A stretch of DNA of 64,000 nucleotides. Source: Acestrorhynchus altus (taxonomy: Eukaryota > Chordata > Actinopteri > Characiformes > Acestrorhynchidae). The notes below the pieces were generated by a model. The model searched no databases, was not told the DNA's origin, and worked only from the letters and a program-made list of their open reading frames with translations. Both the position numbers and the translations under genes were made by a program. The stretch covers positions 7,404,259 through 7,468,258 of the forward strand of contig CM067514.1 in NCBI GenBank assembly GCA_034509495.1, in the 5' to 3' direction. Shown piece after piece: positions 1 through 11,055 of this stretch (its first letter is position 1; each line of letters opens with the position of its first letter).

Positions 1-941
1 ATCTACCCTGCTCAGAAATAACCCAATGGAGAATGAGTACCTTGCAAATAATGATTATTTTGATCATTGGGAAAATTAAAATTAGGAAATATAAAATCGC
101 CTGACTTTCTATATTACTGTACTTGTATAAATTTCTCCCTTTTGATGCTCATCTTACATCCCACATTCCCCCTTAAATGGTCTTAGGTCCTGTTTACATC
201 TAGTAGTCCACCTTGTGTATCAGATTTCTATCTGAATAAACCACACAAAAATGCAAGTGTAAACACACCCAAGACACATTTAACAGAAACAAATCTAAAT
301 TACTCAAACCATTTGACACATTTCAACCATGTTATAGCAGTATAAATGCATCCATCTCTCCAAGACACATTTGACAAACTCCTCGTGCAGTACAAAGAGT
401 GGTTTTCTTGTCAGCATGGACCGCTGAAGCTGTTGCCTTCCTGTGCATTTGAAGAAATGCTCAACAGCATGTAAATTGCTGAATTTTGAGCAACAATCTT
501 ACAGCACAGGAATAGGCTAAACAGCTGGTCACTGTGTAATGAGCAGATTTGCATATTCCATCCTACACAGCAATCAGACTTCTGTTCAACTAACCAGAGA
601 CACATTTGGCGACCAAGTGTATGTGCATGTGGTTAATATCTTATCGAATCTAATCACATGAAATGACCAGGTGTAAACAGGGTCTTATTCTCTTCCTGTC
701 TGAGCAATGTAGTAAGCAAAGGCCACCCTAGCAGACTCGGCCTAATGTGGCAAAATCTTCACCACCCGTGAATGGGATGCTTTTGTTTGACTCTGAAAAA
801 GAATATGCTGGGTTAACTGGTCCACTATGCTTTTGCTGTTGTGTTTTTTTCTACTTTTATAAGGAGTTGAGTCCTAGATAGAGGTTATGCTCATCCAAAC
901 ATTAGGACCAGCCCCATACTGTTTATCTCTTATTTCTACCT
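1..941. other. AT-rich stretch without recognisable gene
   Basis: I see no gene, no long open frame with coding character, and no repeat family I can name. The sequence is plain AT-rich intergenic or intronic DNA. Confidence 0.6.
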
Positions 942-1157
942 GGTCAGGTTCACAGTAGATCCAGAACCTACCCAGAAAAACTGGGCCAGACTAGGCACAA
1001 ATACTGCCTGGACAGGGCACCAGTCCAGGACACACCTACTGTGTGTTCTTGGATGATTGGATGTCCATTCACCCACAGACAGCGATTAGATTGAAGATCA
1101 AACCCACAGACCCAGACCCTGGTGGTTGGCACAACCACTACCTGCTATGCCACTGTG
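942..1157 (-). mobile_element. tRNA-derived SINE, minus strand
   Basis: Read on the minus strand, the right end begins with a tRNA-like head. It has an A-box-like TGGCATAGCAGGTAGTG and a B-box-like GGGTTTGATCTTC. The body ends at lower coordinates with the segment that on the plus strand reads CTGGACAGGGCACCAGTCC and TCCAGAACCTACCCAG, which I recognise as the 3' part of a common fish SINE. A second copy of the same family lies at 50,890-51,130 on the plus strand. The copy is diverged and presumably inactive. Confidence 0.68.
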
Positions 1158-1779
1158 ATATGACTCTCCAGTCTGATATCCTACCAATATCTGTCATTTC
1201 CACACTGTGCAGGTGGCCTTTATGGTATGAATTTACAGATTGTTTTAAATATTGGAATGCCACACTTCCAGTTCTCATCTCATTCAGTATTCACTCTGCA
1301 TTGAGTGCTGTTTTATTATATAACTGTGTCTTATAAAAGGCAGAGGTTAATGAATGTGCAGCAATTTTCCAAAGCAGTTTTGGCTTGAGGGCTTCAAATC
1401 ATGTGTTCCTCTGTCTGTCTCTCTACACACAGCTGTATTTGCTTTTGTATTCATATAAAGGCATAGATTTCTAAACAGCTAGCACAATTTGGACTCACTT
1501 TTCTGGTATGTGAGAGTCATATATTCACACACGAAATTTCAATGTAATGGTGATATTTGTGGGTGAAATAGCACGTGTTTCTCAACTATGGTCCTGGAGG
1601 CACCCCTGCCCTGGATTTACAGGGGCTGGGATTGCTTTTTATGTTTTTATCAGAACTTTAGAAATTCCAAAAATGTCAAAACTTTGAAACTAATTGAATT
1701 AAAGCATCAAGGAATCAGTTGGTATTTTAACGTTTTGTTATACGTTGAATGATAAATCTACGCACTGACTGCTGTCTTT
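1158..1779. other. Stretch with no gene; one small hAT fragment
   Basis: Apart from the hAT-like terminal fragment at 1,572-1,625, nothing recognisable is present. Confidence 0.55.
1572..1625. mobile_element. Terminal fragment of a palindromic hAT-type MITE
   Basis: The sequence TTTCTCAACTATGGTCCTGG, followed by AGGCACCCCTGCCCTGGA, is the left end of a common fish MITE. The same family is present nearly whole at 18,922-19,094 and nested at 29,743-29,868. Only the left end is visible here. Confidence 0.6.
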
Positions 1780-3706
1780 CTTGGGAGGTCATCCACGAAG
1801 CGAGCTTATACAAGCAGCACTTATTTGAGTAAGCCTTGCTTACTGTTCACTTCCATCTAGTCCTGTTCCACTAACAAAATCTAGCTGCAACCTGTTTCCA
1901 CTAATTTAAGCCAGGCTTTTGTAATCGAAGATCATGTGTGTGCACACAGTATTTGAACAGCTTCAGTAATCGGTCGCCAAAAGGCCCGGGAAATGACAAA
2001 AGATCAAAAGGAACGTGCAGCTTTTTTTCTCCCCTGCTGAACAGGAGTTACTTATAGGGCTTTATGATGACTATAAAGACATAATTATGAAGAAAGGCAA
2101 CACAGCTTGTATTAATAAAGCCAGAGAGGCTGCCTGGCAGAAAATTGCCAACAGATTAAATGTGTTAAGTAAGCATATTATTTAATCAATTCGTAGCCAT
2201 TTGAAAAGTGTTGTATTTCATTAATAATATTAATAATTATGCATATTCTGATTTAGAAGCAACATGAGTGGAGTGAATAGAACGTGGCAGCAGGTCAAAA
2301 TTAAATATAGAAATATACTCCAGAATGGTAAGTGCAATTCCAGTTGGTTAGTTTAATGTGCAGGAAAATGTAAAATGCCATATTTTTGTGTGTAAAATGA
2401 CACTAATTAACAGCACAAATTAGTTTAGTGACCAGAAAGAAAACTGCTACTGCTGCTACTGGTGGTGGGCCTCTTGTAGCAGCCCTCAGTCCTGCAGAAG
2501 ACCTTGCATTAGAGCAAAACAGCGGATGCCCCTTCATTGTAAGAATTGAGGGTGGAGCATCATCTGATCCTGTCTGTCCCCATGAAACACAGCCTTGTGC
2601 AGGAGGTAGGTTCAGGATGGTAGGTTCTCAGATTTTATGTTTTTATTCTTATCGGCTACATCATAGAATTATTATTGTATACTTGAGGGCTTAATACAAT
2701 GCAGTGCTGGGGATAGCTTGACTATTTTGCACCCTCCTGTATTTGACAATGATGTGAGCACCATAAACCAGCCCATTTCTTATGATTGTACCCAGAGGAC
2801 CTTCAACATTTAGGTGTCTCGTTTGTGATTTGCAGGGGGAGATTGCAGGGGCATCCAGGATGTTGCTGGAGGATTTCTGCCTGTTCAGAAAGGCCTGCTG
2901 CAAGGAGTGTGTCTGAGTATCTCTGTCTGTTGATGTGCTGTCTGATCTCATGGTTTATGTTGTGTTTAAAGAAAACGGCCAACAAGCCTCCAGATCCAGA
3001 GCTCACACCTCTGCAAGAAAACAAGTGCGTAGTAGTTATGCAGTTCTCCATCTTTACCGTACTTCTGTCTTAAAGGAATCTGATATTTGTGAAAAATACA
3101 AGAGGTCCCTGCTCCAAGAAATAGAATGTAAAAAATGGATCTGCAGTACAAAAAACTGCAGTAGTAGCAAAAAGGTCTCTTTGTGATGTGCTTGTTATTG
3201 CAAGCTAAGTAAATCAAAGCCTCTTCTGTCCACTGGCTCAGTAAGACCATCAAAGGTTTCTTAAAAAAACGGTGTCTGTGTGAATTTTATTCTGGAGTAA
3301 TTAACAAATAAACAGATGCAAACAACATATGCACAGTAAGTGTTTCACATACATGACCCTCACAGCTCTACCATCCATGTGGTCAATTAGAACGTCTTCC
3401 CACTGTTCCAACCGTATTTGTATAAATGCTTGTATGAATTTGAGCACAAAAGTGAAAGTATGGGAATAAAAATATACTTAAAAGTAACGGCAGATAAATA
3501 GAACGGCACTGTTCCTGATTTTTTTTTTTTCTATGACATCACACAGCTCATAGAAGCATTAAAGCTAAGCTAAGCATTGTCTCTAGCCTGGTACAGATGA
3601 GGTTTATCCAAACGTATATGTTGCTGTAGTAACTGAGCAAGGCTTAAGTCTAAAATGAGCCAGGCTTGTCTTAAAAAGTTACCTTACTTCGTGGAATACC
3701 TCCCAG
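1780..3706 (+). mobile_element. PIF/Harbinger-like element carrying a Myb/SANT gene remnant
   Basis: The left end has GGGAGGTCATCCACGAAG at about 1,783-1,800. The right end, read on the minus strand, has GGGAGGTATTCCACGAAG at about 3,687-3,704. These form an imperfect terminal inverted repeat of the TTCCACGAAG type that I associate with fish Harbinger elements. Further similarity sits just inside, with AGCCTTGCT near both ends and GCCAGGC on both sides. Between the ends lies a multi-exon Myb/SANT-like gene on the plus strand. I see no DDE transposase gene, so the element would depend on another copy. No convincing 3-bp target duplication is visible: the flanks are CTT on the left and AGG on the right. 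Confidence 0.68.
1993..3186 (+). pseudogene. Harbinger Myb/SANT-like DNA-binding protein gene, broken
   Basis: In PIF/Harbinger elements this protein partners the transposase and binds the element ends; host TSNARE1- and NAIF1-type proteins carry the same domain. The first exon runs from the ATG at about 1,995 to about 2,170. It encodes an N-terminal Myb/SANT-like domain with SPAEQELLIGLYDDYK, then KKGNTACINKAREAAW and QKIANRL. A second exon (about 2,260-2,327) has RTWQQVKIKYRNILQ and is followed by a good donor, GTAAGT. A third exon (about 2,416-2,607) joins it in phase and carries the Gly/Pro-rich linker TGGGP and a LSPAEDLALEQN block, which are typical of these proteins. A last coding stretch (about 2,968-3,186) has an alkaline, coiled-coil-like tail ending in TGA. 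Just after the start, a run of seven T throws the frame; six T would keep ATG and SPAEQ in one frame. The join between exons 1 and 2 is also out of phase, and a further exon around 2,700-2,810 hits stops. I therefore call a decayed gene, though one frameshift lies in a homopolymer and could be a sequencing error. Confidence 0.7.
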
Positions 3707-3729
3707 GCCTGCTACTGTGTTTTTCCTCT

Positions 3730-3860
3730 CTGCCTGTCTTGGTTGCTGCTTATCCAGTGCCTTGTCCCCGTCTTGTCCCAACCTAGATATTAGTGTTCCC
3801 ACCTGGGCCTCCTTTGTAACCCTGCTCTCTCCTTACCTTTCCCACATGTTCCTAGATTGT
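3730..3860. repeat. Unnamed dispersed repeat, copy 1 of 2
   Basis: The segment with ATTAGTGTTCCCACCTGG and TTTGTAACCCTG recurs with substitutions at 22,840-22,985, where it reads ATTAGTGTTCCCACATGTG and TTTGTAACCCTG. The two copies align over roughly 130 bases. I cannot assign a class; an LTR or a SINE/LINE 3' end is possible. Confidence 0.55.
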
Positions 3861-4439
3861 ACCCCATTCACTCTTTACTACTCGTGTAAATCCAGACCAG
3901 TGTACAGAGCACTATTATAGGGAACAAGGTAGCTCAACAAGGTAGTGACTGATCTCAGACTCTTGGTTGTATCTGTGAGCTCATTGTTGTGCAACAGCAG
4001 ATGATTTTACACACGTCAGTCTTTCTCACAGAAGTTGTTTACGAATCTTAAAATCAAACAATGCAATAAACAATGGGTACTCAATGTCTGATAGGGTACA
4101 TGGTTTGTACAATATATATTATGGGTGAACTGACGGATTGTTATAGTGCACGGAAAAATCAACACTACGTATATAGTGAACATGTCACAGTTTCAGACAC
4201 AGATTTCATACAGTCATGTTCACAGTGTGTATCATTTGGATTTGGATTGGATTCTGTTTTATTTTTAGTCCTTAATGTGTTTAATTGTTTGTGTTTAATG
4301 TCTTTCTCTGTTTCAGGTTCATATTAGTACAAGTCACCTTAAATGGATTTCTAGTGATACGTTACTAAAGATCTACATTCTTAAGGCTTCACAACTACCT
4401 ACTTTAGCCCTTCATGACATCTAACATAAATGCAAAGTC
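3861..4439. other. Stretch without recognisable features
   Basis: AT-rich sequence with no coding signal and no repeat that I can name. Confidence 0.55.
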
Positions 4440-4540
4440 ACTTTACATTAGAGCCTCCCTTTGCTCCCAAAACAGCATCAGTGCTTCATGGAATTGATTC
4501 CACAAGCTATTGAAAACGTACCTTTGAGATACTGGCCTAG
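4440..4540 (-). mobile_element. Tc1-like transposon fragment, minus strand
   Basis: CCTTTGCTCCCAAAACAGC, then CATGGAATTGATTCCACAAG and TTTGAGATACTGGCC, resemble the transposase 3' region of a common fish Tc1-type element read from the opposite strand. Only about 100 bases are recognisable. Confidence 0.45.
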
Positions 4541-5416
4541 AGCAGGTTTTACATCTACAAAGTTTTTGTGAATTCTGAAAGTGCACAAAAACACAAATGG
4601 AAAAAGGCCAAAAAAGAAACAATAAAAGCAACTTAAAAATAAAGAATATATTGAGAGTTGAGAAAGTTCAAACAGCACAAAAGCCAAGAAAAATAAAAAA
4701 AATAAAAAAAAGAGTGATGGAAGAGGGGTTTCTGAATAAATGATGACATATCAAACTGGGAAAGGTCAAATGATTTTCTTATCGGTTGGTATGGGTGGAC
4801 AGTGGCTTATTCATTCAGGGACTGAGCCTTATGGATGGTCCAATCATGACGCATCTTTCCACATTCTAAAATGCCGAATCCAGAGCTGAAAAATGACTCT
4901 GCACTTCACTCTCCCTGAACTGTGTTGTACTCTCCCAGATGCATGATGCATGTCATTGGGGTGGCACTGAGATTTCATCCCTCCTTAGGTAGACCACTGT
5001 TGGTCCTACAAACAACACAACCATAAAACGATTGCAAATAGCTGTAAAGACATCAAAGTCAAAATCAGAGTTCAGTCTCTCCATTTTGCCTGGCAGCCTA
5101 GGCCATCTAATGTTTCTTAACATAAATGTTAAGAACTTAACTAAAATATACAGATGAGTGACCAAATAAAAAACAGTTTCCTGAACTGTACTGGAATGTT
5201 GGAACACTGTTCTTCCAATACATTCTCTATTCCCTCTTAGTTGGTGTTTTTCTGATCATGGTGGAAAGCACTGTCTGACATTGTGAAAATCCCCTCTGGG
5301 CTGAGATCTGATGGCAGATGATTTACAGGCATGATCATTGTGCATGTTTTTCATCATTCTTCATTGTTCTTAAAAAAGACCACCATAATGAAATGCTTAC
5401 ATTGCCCACATTTGGG
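4541..5416. other. Stretch without recognisable features
   Basis: Includes an A-rich patch near 4,690-4,715. I see no gene. The segment 4,820-5,320 reads like old transposon sequence but I could not assign it. Confidence 0.45.
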
Positions 5417-5417
<1 letters not shown>

Positions 5418-5461
<44 letters not shown>

Positions 5462-5515
5462 AGTGAGAGAGTGAGGGTTGAGAGATACGGAGAGAGAGAG
5501 AGAGAGAGAGAGAGA
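5418..5515. repeat. (TG)n and (GA)n compound microsatellite
   Basis: An uninterrupted TG run covers 5,418-5,460. An impure GA stretch follows, ending in a pure GA run at about 5,490-5,515. Confidence 0.95.
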
Positions 5516-6082
5516 TGGTGTTGTTAGTTCCCTGTAGCACACTCTGTCTTTCTCACTCTATCCTTCATTTCCATCCCTCTGTGGGGACCTGTAAGTGTGA
5601 CCTAAACTGCGAGCAGGCTGGTGTTCGAGAACCGCTGAGCCTTGATTCATATTAATCACTTCAGCTGCCAGGGTGCAGTCATTTCATCCATACAGTGATA
5701 CCCGGTGCTCTACACTATGCAGCCCGACACCAGCCACACAGGAACCTGCCAATCACAAAAAGGGCGAGAGAGAGGGAGAGAGACCGAGACCAGTGTACTC
5801 CCTTGGCTTGTGTAGTGCTGATATGAGGGATGGATGGTCTGAATAATAATAATAGCAAACAACCGAGCCAGACAGACCACCAGCTCTCTATGAGCTCTAT
5901 GGTCTCTATGACCATGGAGAGATGAATGAGAACTGTTATCACTGGGAGGAAGACCTCATATACAGACCAGCTTCATCAGGCAGTGAAGGAAATGATATGA
6001 TATATAGGAAACCTTTAACCACCATTTGGGCTGAGATGAAACATGGTGGTTAAATTGACTTCTTCCCTTAACTTTCCCTTAA
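5516..6082. other. Stretch without recognisable features
   Basis: No gene or named repeat is visible. Confidence 0.5.
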
Positions 6083-7344
6083 CACTACATGGACAAAAGT
6101 ATTGGGACACACATCCATTCATTGTTTCTTCAACCAAGGGTGTAACTGTCCAGAAAAGACTTTCTACTACATTTTGGAGCATTGCTGTAAGGATTTGATT
6201 GCATTCAGAAACAATAATTAGCGAGGTCAGTATGTTAGACGATCACCATCATTCCAGAGAACACAGTACCAGTGTTCTACAGCTCAGTGCTGGGGTTATA
6301 CTCCACAATCCCAGGCCTGACACAATAACTATTTTTGGACAATATGATGTCCGGCATAATTCCAGAAACAATATTATTGACATTTTATGCTGTAGAGCAT
6401 TTTTATGCAGTCATGTTAAAATGTAATTGCACCCAGAAAGAACTGTTGGATTGCAGTCCTATTGGGAAGGAAGATGAAGGTTACCAGGAACAATTTATTT
6501 AAGAATTATGGAGTTGCAGAGGTTCCTGATGGTGTCTTGTGATAATCCATACCATGAAGCTTGAAAATTCTCACTCCTGCAGATTTTGCAGTAGGGGTGA
6601 AGTGTTGATAGAGCATCCAATAGCATCCCACAGATTTTCAATCAGAGATAGGTCCAGCAATGTGACTGGCCATGGCATAGTATGAGTGTTATTGTGTGCG
6701 TTCTGGAAAGGTAGGATCATTGGTTTCAAGACCTCATTTAACATAACATTGGGTTATTAAAAGTGCCTGTAATGAAGAACAAAGGTGATCTGGCATCATA
6801 CAAAGTTGCCCCCACACCATGATACAAGATCTTCTGGAAGTGTGGCGGATGACAACAGACGAGTCTCCACACAGTAATTCATAGGTTTTCTCCTCTAAGA
6901 CAAAAGTGGGACTCTGAAGATAACCCACTGTCATTCTAAATGACTCCATGAGTCTATTGCAGTTAGTTGATTCCTTCTGGGTGCAACTGTTTTTGTTTTT
7001 TTTGATGAGTGTTTAATATTAATATAACACTAATACTTCAATTACACTTTAAATTAACGATACACTTATAAGTTTTAAGAGTATTCAGACTTACTGGAAT
7101 TATAGAGAATTATTGAGATCATGTTTATATGATCTGTTTGTCTGATAAGTTGATAATGTAATTATTGAGGCAGGTCTAAAGGTGGGTGCATGTTTATCTA
7201 CTCCAGAGAAACTTATTCTATTGGCAGTACTTCTCAACAGGGACTGTGTGTGCATTTGCTTATCTGTGTCAGCAATGGGTATGAGTTAAAGAAGCTGAAT
7301 GCATTCATTAGAAGGGGTGTCCACAAACATTTGGACATTAAGCG
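6083..7344 (+). mobile_element. MITE-1 family copy 1, interrupted
   Basis: The left end is CACTACATGGACAAAAGT, followed by ATTGGGACAC. The right end is GTGTCCACAAACATTTGG followed by ACATTAAGCG. Reverse-complementing the right end gives an imperfect match to the left, so these are terminal inverted repeats of a short non-autonomous DNA transposon, called MITE-1 here. Shared internal blocks include GGAGCATTGCTGTAAGGATT and GTTTATCTACTCCAGAGA. Other copies are at 21,007, 27,236, 33,490, 36,330 and (minus) 33,443 and 40,846. The body is split between about 6,310 and 7,165 by other DNA that contains a Tc1-like element (6,430-6,982). Confidence 0.8.
6430..6982 (-). mobile_element. Tc1/mariner-like element nested in MITE-1 copy 1
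   Basis: The ends are inverted repeats: TTGCACCCAGAAAGAA on the left, and TTGCACCCAGAAGGAA when the right end is read on the minus strand. Minus-strand translation of 6,734-6,949 gives residues in the order expected of a Tc1-type transposase, including VLEEKTYELLCGD and SCIMVWGQL. Further on come NAHNNTHTMPWP and SLIENLWDAIG, which correspond to the usual DNARPHTA...PWP and DLSPIEHLWD blocks. Several frames are needed to read it, the second catalytic Asp is lost (NAHNN instead of a DNA-type motif), and the 5' half is missing. It is a dead fragment. Confidence 0.72.
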
Positions 7345-7399
7345 TATGGCATCGCTCTTACATTACTTTTAATTAAGAATTTGTTTGTGATCCTGGGAT

Positions 7400-8010
7400 C
7401 CGTTTTGTAAATGTTCTCAGATTAACCTTCAGAATGCTAGACCATTTCTGTGGGACGTTTTCATAGTTTGATGTACTTTTATTTTTAAATAAAGATCATT
7501 TCGAAATTTCTATGAATTTGACCATGAACTTGATTTAAAAAAAAAAAAAAGTTCTTTAATATTTATTTATTTTTTGCTTATAAGGTGCTGAAAATGTAAG
7601 AATTCTGATGACTTATTTGTAAAATATTAGATTGACAAGTGTATTTATAGTAAAATGTTCTTCACAAATCTTGACAGTGGTTCAAATAAAATAAAACACA
7701 ACCTGAATGTCCTTTTTATTTTTATGTATATATGAGCAATATATGTGACTTTTATGTGACTTTTATTCTGATATGTGAACACTGTGAGCAAGAAAAAAAG
7801 AGAGAAAACAGCTCCTTCCTTCAAATGTTCCTCTATAGATCAATGTCTGGGTCAGTGACATCATTAGCCCCGCCCCTTTCCACTAATCAGTTGGAGTCTG
7901 CATGCAAGTTGACAGACCAGTAAACGGGCACTGGAAGGCATTTCATTCAGATGGAAACCAGTGTGTGTGACTGCCTGCGAAATGCGGATCTTGGGTTGTA
8001 AGATTTAAGA
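7400..8010 (+). repeat. Unnamed dispersed repeat R, copy 1
   Basis: Blocks such as TTGACAGTGGTTCAAATAAA, CAACCTGAATGTCCTTTTTA, CATTAGCCCCGCCCC and CAGTTGGAGTCTGCATGCA recur in the same order at 24,522-25,010. More diverged versions occur at 10,480-11,055 and 43,740-43,965. The left part (TGTGGGACGTTTTCATAGTT) also resembles 58,040-58,065. I see no terminal inverted repeats, no coding and no tRNA-like head. Confidence 0.65.
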
Positions 8011-8394
8011 ATGTTGAGATGAGATTTTTCTCTCCATTCTCTTGGTACCAGATGCCTTGAGAGCTCTGGAACTCAGTAGAGTGGATTGTAATTGAACATA
8101 ATAGATTATCACGTTGCTTGCTTAGCAGAGAGTCTGTTCTTCAACAACACACTGTAGTGAGCTTTTGATATTAGCTGCTGGTGGGATCAAACTACACAAA
8201 GTCAGCCCAATATTTACACAGTTTTGTTAGAGCCGACAAACCTCCTCCATTGGGCATTATTGTGAGCACTGTGAAAGAAGATCGGGCCTTGTAGTGTGAA
8301 AGTGCAGCGATGTGATATTTGATATGCTGTAAGACACCCCAACAAAACTCTTGCAACTCCTAAAACATATTACTTGACCAATACTGGTGCATAT
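8011..8394. other. Stretch without recognisable features
   Basis: No gene or named repeat is visible. Confidence 0.5.
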
Positions 8395-8397
8395 AAA

Positions 8398-8520
8398 CCA
8401 ACCATCCATAACATTAAAACCACTGATGTGGTTCCTGTCAATGGATGGATATATTAGACAGTGACCAGTCAGTCATCAAGATATGGCATGTATTTTGACA
8501 CAATGAGTGCCTAATCTGAC
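8398..8520 (+). mobile_element. Tc1-like transposon, 5' terminal fragment
   Basis: CATCCATAACATTAAAACC, then CACTGATGTGG and GATGGATATATTAGACAGTG match the start of a widespread fish Tc1 element whose ends read like ATCAGCCATAACATTA. Only the first 120 bases or so remain, and no transposase frame follows. Confidence 0.65.
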
Positions 8521-8799
8521 ATGGAGAGCATGCTGTTACTTTTCTGATATTATACACAGAGATGTCCGGACAAGGCCTCAACCTCACACTCTACACTTCA
8601 GCTCAGTTTTATAAATGTTTAAGGAAACAGTAAAGGGTTGCTTACATACCTTGCCTTCTGTTCTAACAGGGATTTATGTAAGTTTTGTATGGGGGTGGGG
8701 GTCAGGGGTATACTCACCCTGACCAGTAAGTGCTGATTGGACCTATACATTAACTTGGAGAAAGTGGAACTCTGTTATCTTGTTGGGTTCCTTCCCATG

Positions 8800-9005
8800 A
8801 ACTGCTTACTTCAGATCCTTCCACAATGTTTCTGTTGGATTAATGTTGAGACTTTGATGTGGCCGTTCCAATACACGAGCTTCATTCTTCTTTAACCACT
8901 CTTTGGTAAAATGACTTGTGTGCTTAGGGTCATTGTCTTGCTACATGATCCATTTTCTCATCAGATTTACCTCCATGAACTCCCTTTGAACGGGAGTCAC
9001 ACCAG
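8800..9005 (-). mobile_element. Tc1-like transposase fragment, minus strand
   Basis: CTTCCACAATGTTTCTGTTG, then CACTCTTTGGTAAAATGACT and GTGTGCTTAGGGTCATTGTC are the antisense of a transposase gene common in teleost Tc1-type elements. It is fragmentary and ends next to the (TTG)n tract. Confidence 0.65.
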
Positions 9006-9043
9006 ATACTGAAAACAAATGTTAACAAACATTTGATATTTAA

Positions 9044-9122
<79 letters not shown>

Positions 9123-9124
9123 GG
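9044..9124. repeat. (TTG)n trinucleotide microsatellite
   Basis: An apparently pure TTG run of about 27 units. Confidence 0.97.
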
Positions 9125-10479
9125 ATTTGGTTCTCCTTACCTGCTGTTTTGACTGGAAAATTGAAATGTAGAAATGTAAAAAAAAAGCTAAATGGTTCCT
9201 TTAAGCACTACTGTGTAATTACATGGTGTCCAGTATTTGGTCTAGCAGAGGGTCTGGTGAGAAAACCTCACTGTCATTTTTTCCTCAAGCTTGACCCTGT
9301 ACTGGACCATAAAAGTTCCACTAAAAAAAAAAAAAAAAAAACACCCATCCATTCTTTCTTTCATCTTTTCATCCTCTTCATCCTGGTCAGAGTCATGGTG
9401 GGTCTGGAATCCCAGAATCATTGGACACCAGTTTATCACTTGGTTTTAAAAAGTGGTCTGTAAACATATGAAACCAGCATACTCCAGCTTTATGCACAGC
9501 TCTGTCCCAAGCAGGGAGTAAACCAGGGCAGCTGGATACAAAGAGGAGAGAGAGAGTGGAGACCGGTGATTGGTGGCAGGGCTGCTGATCAGGAGCCATG
9601 TGGTGGTGGGAGAGACAGCCGGGAGGCACGGTAATAATGATATATTGGAGTGTAATTATGTTAGGCACCAGGGGTGGGACAAGGGCAGCAGAGCGGCAGC
9701 TATAGGACACGTGTAGAGAGAAAATGAGGTTACTCGTAAAAGTTTACTGCATAAGTAGATTTGCCAATTGCAGCTTTCTTTCTTGAGCCAATTAGTTAAA
9801 CATGTAAATGAAGACCTTGGCATCTGTAGCTTGTCTGCAGGACACAGCTGTGAGGACTTTTGTTGGCATTATGTTATTCGGAAGGTTGCTGAGTCTGGTA
9901 GCCCTTTAGGGATCGATGAGGCTGGTTGATGGGACCAGAGGAGAAACAGTCTTTTCTGCCATCTTTGAAGTCTGATTACTTTCGACTTTACCACAGGAAT
10001 GTGATGTAGGTAGTGCTGCAGTATTTTAATCTGTTCTTCATTTCAAGACCAGTCTCAAGATCACACATGAAGGATCTTGGTCTGGTCTTGACAACATTTT
10101 GGCTCAGGATTAGGAACATTTGGAAGTGGAAAGGAGCACACTCTGCAGCTGTTTCCAGAGTAATAGGAGGCCCTTCCTGGTATTAATAACGTGCTTTTTG
10201 AGTTTTTGTAAAATTGAAATCTCTTGGGGAAACATTATTAAAATATGAAAGTGTTAGGTGGTCAAGGTGAGTAGAATACTAACAGACTGTTCTAGATATT
10301 TTGCTCCGTGTCAGTGATTATTACATTTCAACTCATTACTACATTTCAGCATACTTTTTGATGGTCAGTGTATATAAATAAATAAATCCAAACCTTTGTA
10401 GAAAGCATCAGGCATTGAGTAGGTCTGCTGACTATTTTTACACAGTAAAGTAGTGTGTATTTTTGTAAATTAAGATAAT
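9125..10479. other. Stretch without recognisable gene
   Basis: A poly-A run of 18 lies near 9,324-9,341. I found no exon, and no repeat I can name. Short open frames here have no domain I recognise. Confidence 0.5.
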
Positions 10480-11055
10480 TTACATATTTACATTTGACCA
10501 TGTTTTGATAAATAAACTAAAAAAAAAACATTTACTTGGACGTACAATTGTTTGCTAATAAGGATTAAACAACATGTTACATTTCAGAAATCTTGATGAA
10601 AATTGATCATCATGGTTTTTGAGCTGAAAATTCCGTTTTGATGAGATATTTGTAATGATTACATTGACAAGGATATTCATAATATCTTCAAAGTATTTAA
10701 TAGTAGTCTAAATAAAATAAAAAACAACCAAAATGTCTTTTACTGTTGTTGTTGTTGTTTGTACACGTACTATCTCTTCTCTTGAAATTTAAATACTGTA
10801 AGAAAGTAAGAGGTAAAAAAGAGAGGAAGGCTTCTTTGACATTTTCATTGGGATTTAATTTGGTTTTAATTAATTTTAATTGTTTTCCAGGCTGGATTAC
10901 TCAATGGGTTCATCACATAATGATGAGACCACCATTATCATCGTTAGATAGGGTCTTTTAGATTGTAATGATGTGTATAATGTCTGTATCCTGAGATTTG
11001 AAACCTAAAAACAGTGTGTAATTGCCTGTGAATTCTCAGTTTCTAAGATTTAATC
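10480..11055 (+). repeat. Unnamed dispersed repeat R, copy 3 (diverged)
   Basis: CATTGACAAGGATATTCATA, TCTAAATAAAATAAAAAAC, CATTGGGATTTAATTTGG and CATCACATAATGATGA line up in order with the copy at 24,522-25,010. The start (TTGACCATG, an A-run, then TTTGCTAATAAGG) lines up with the copy at 7,400. Confidence 0.55.
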
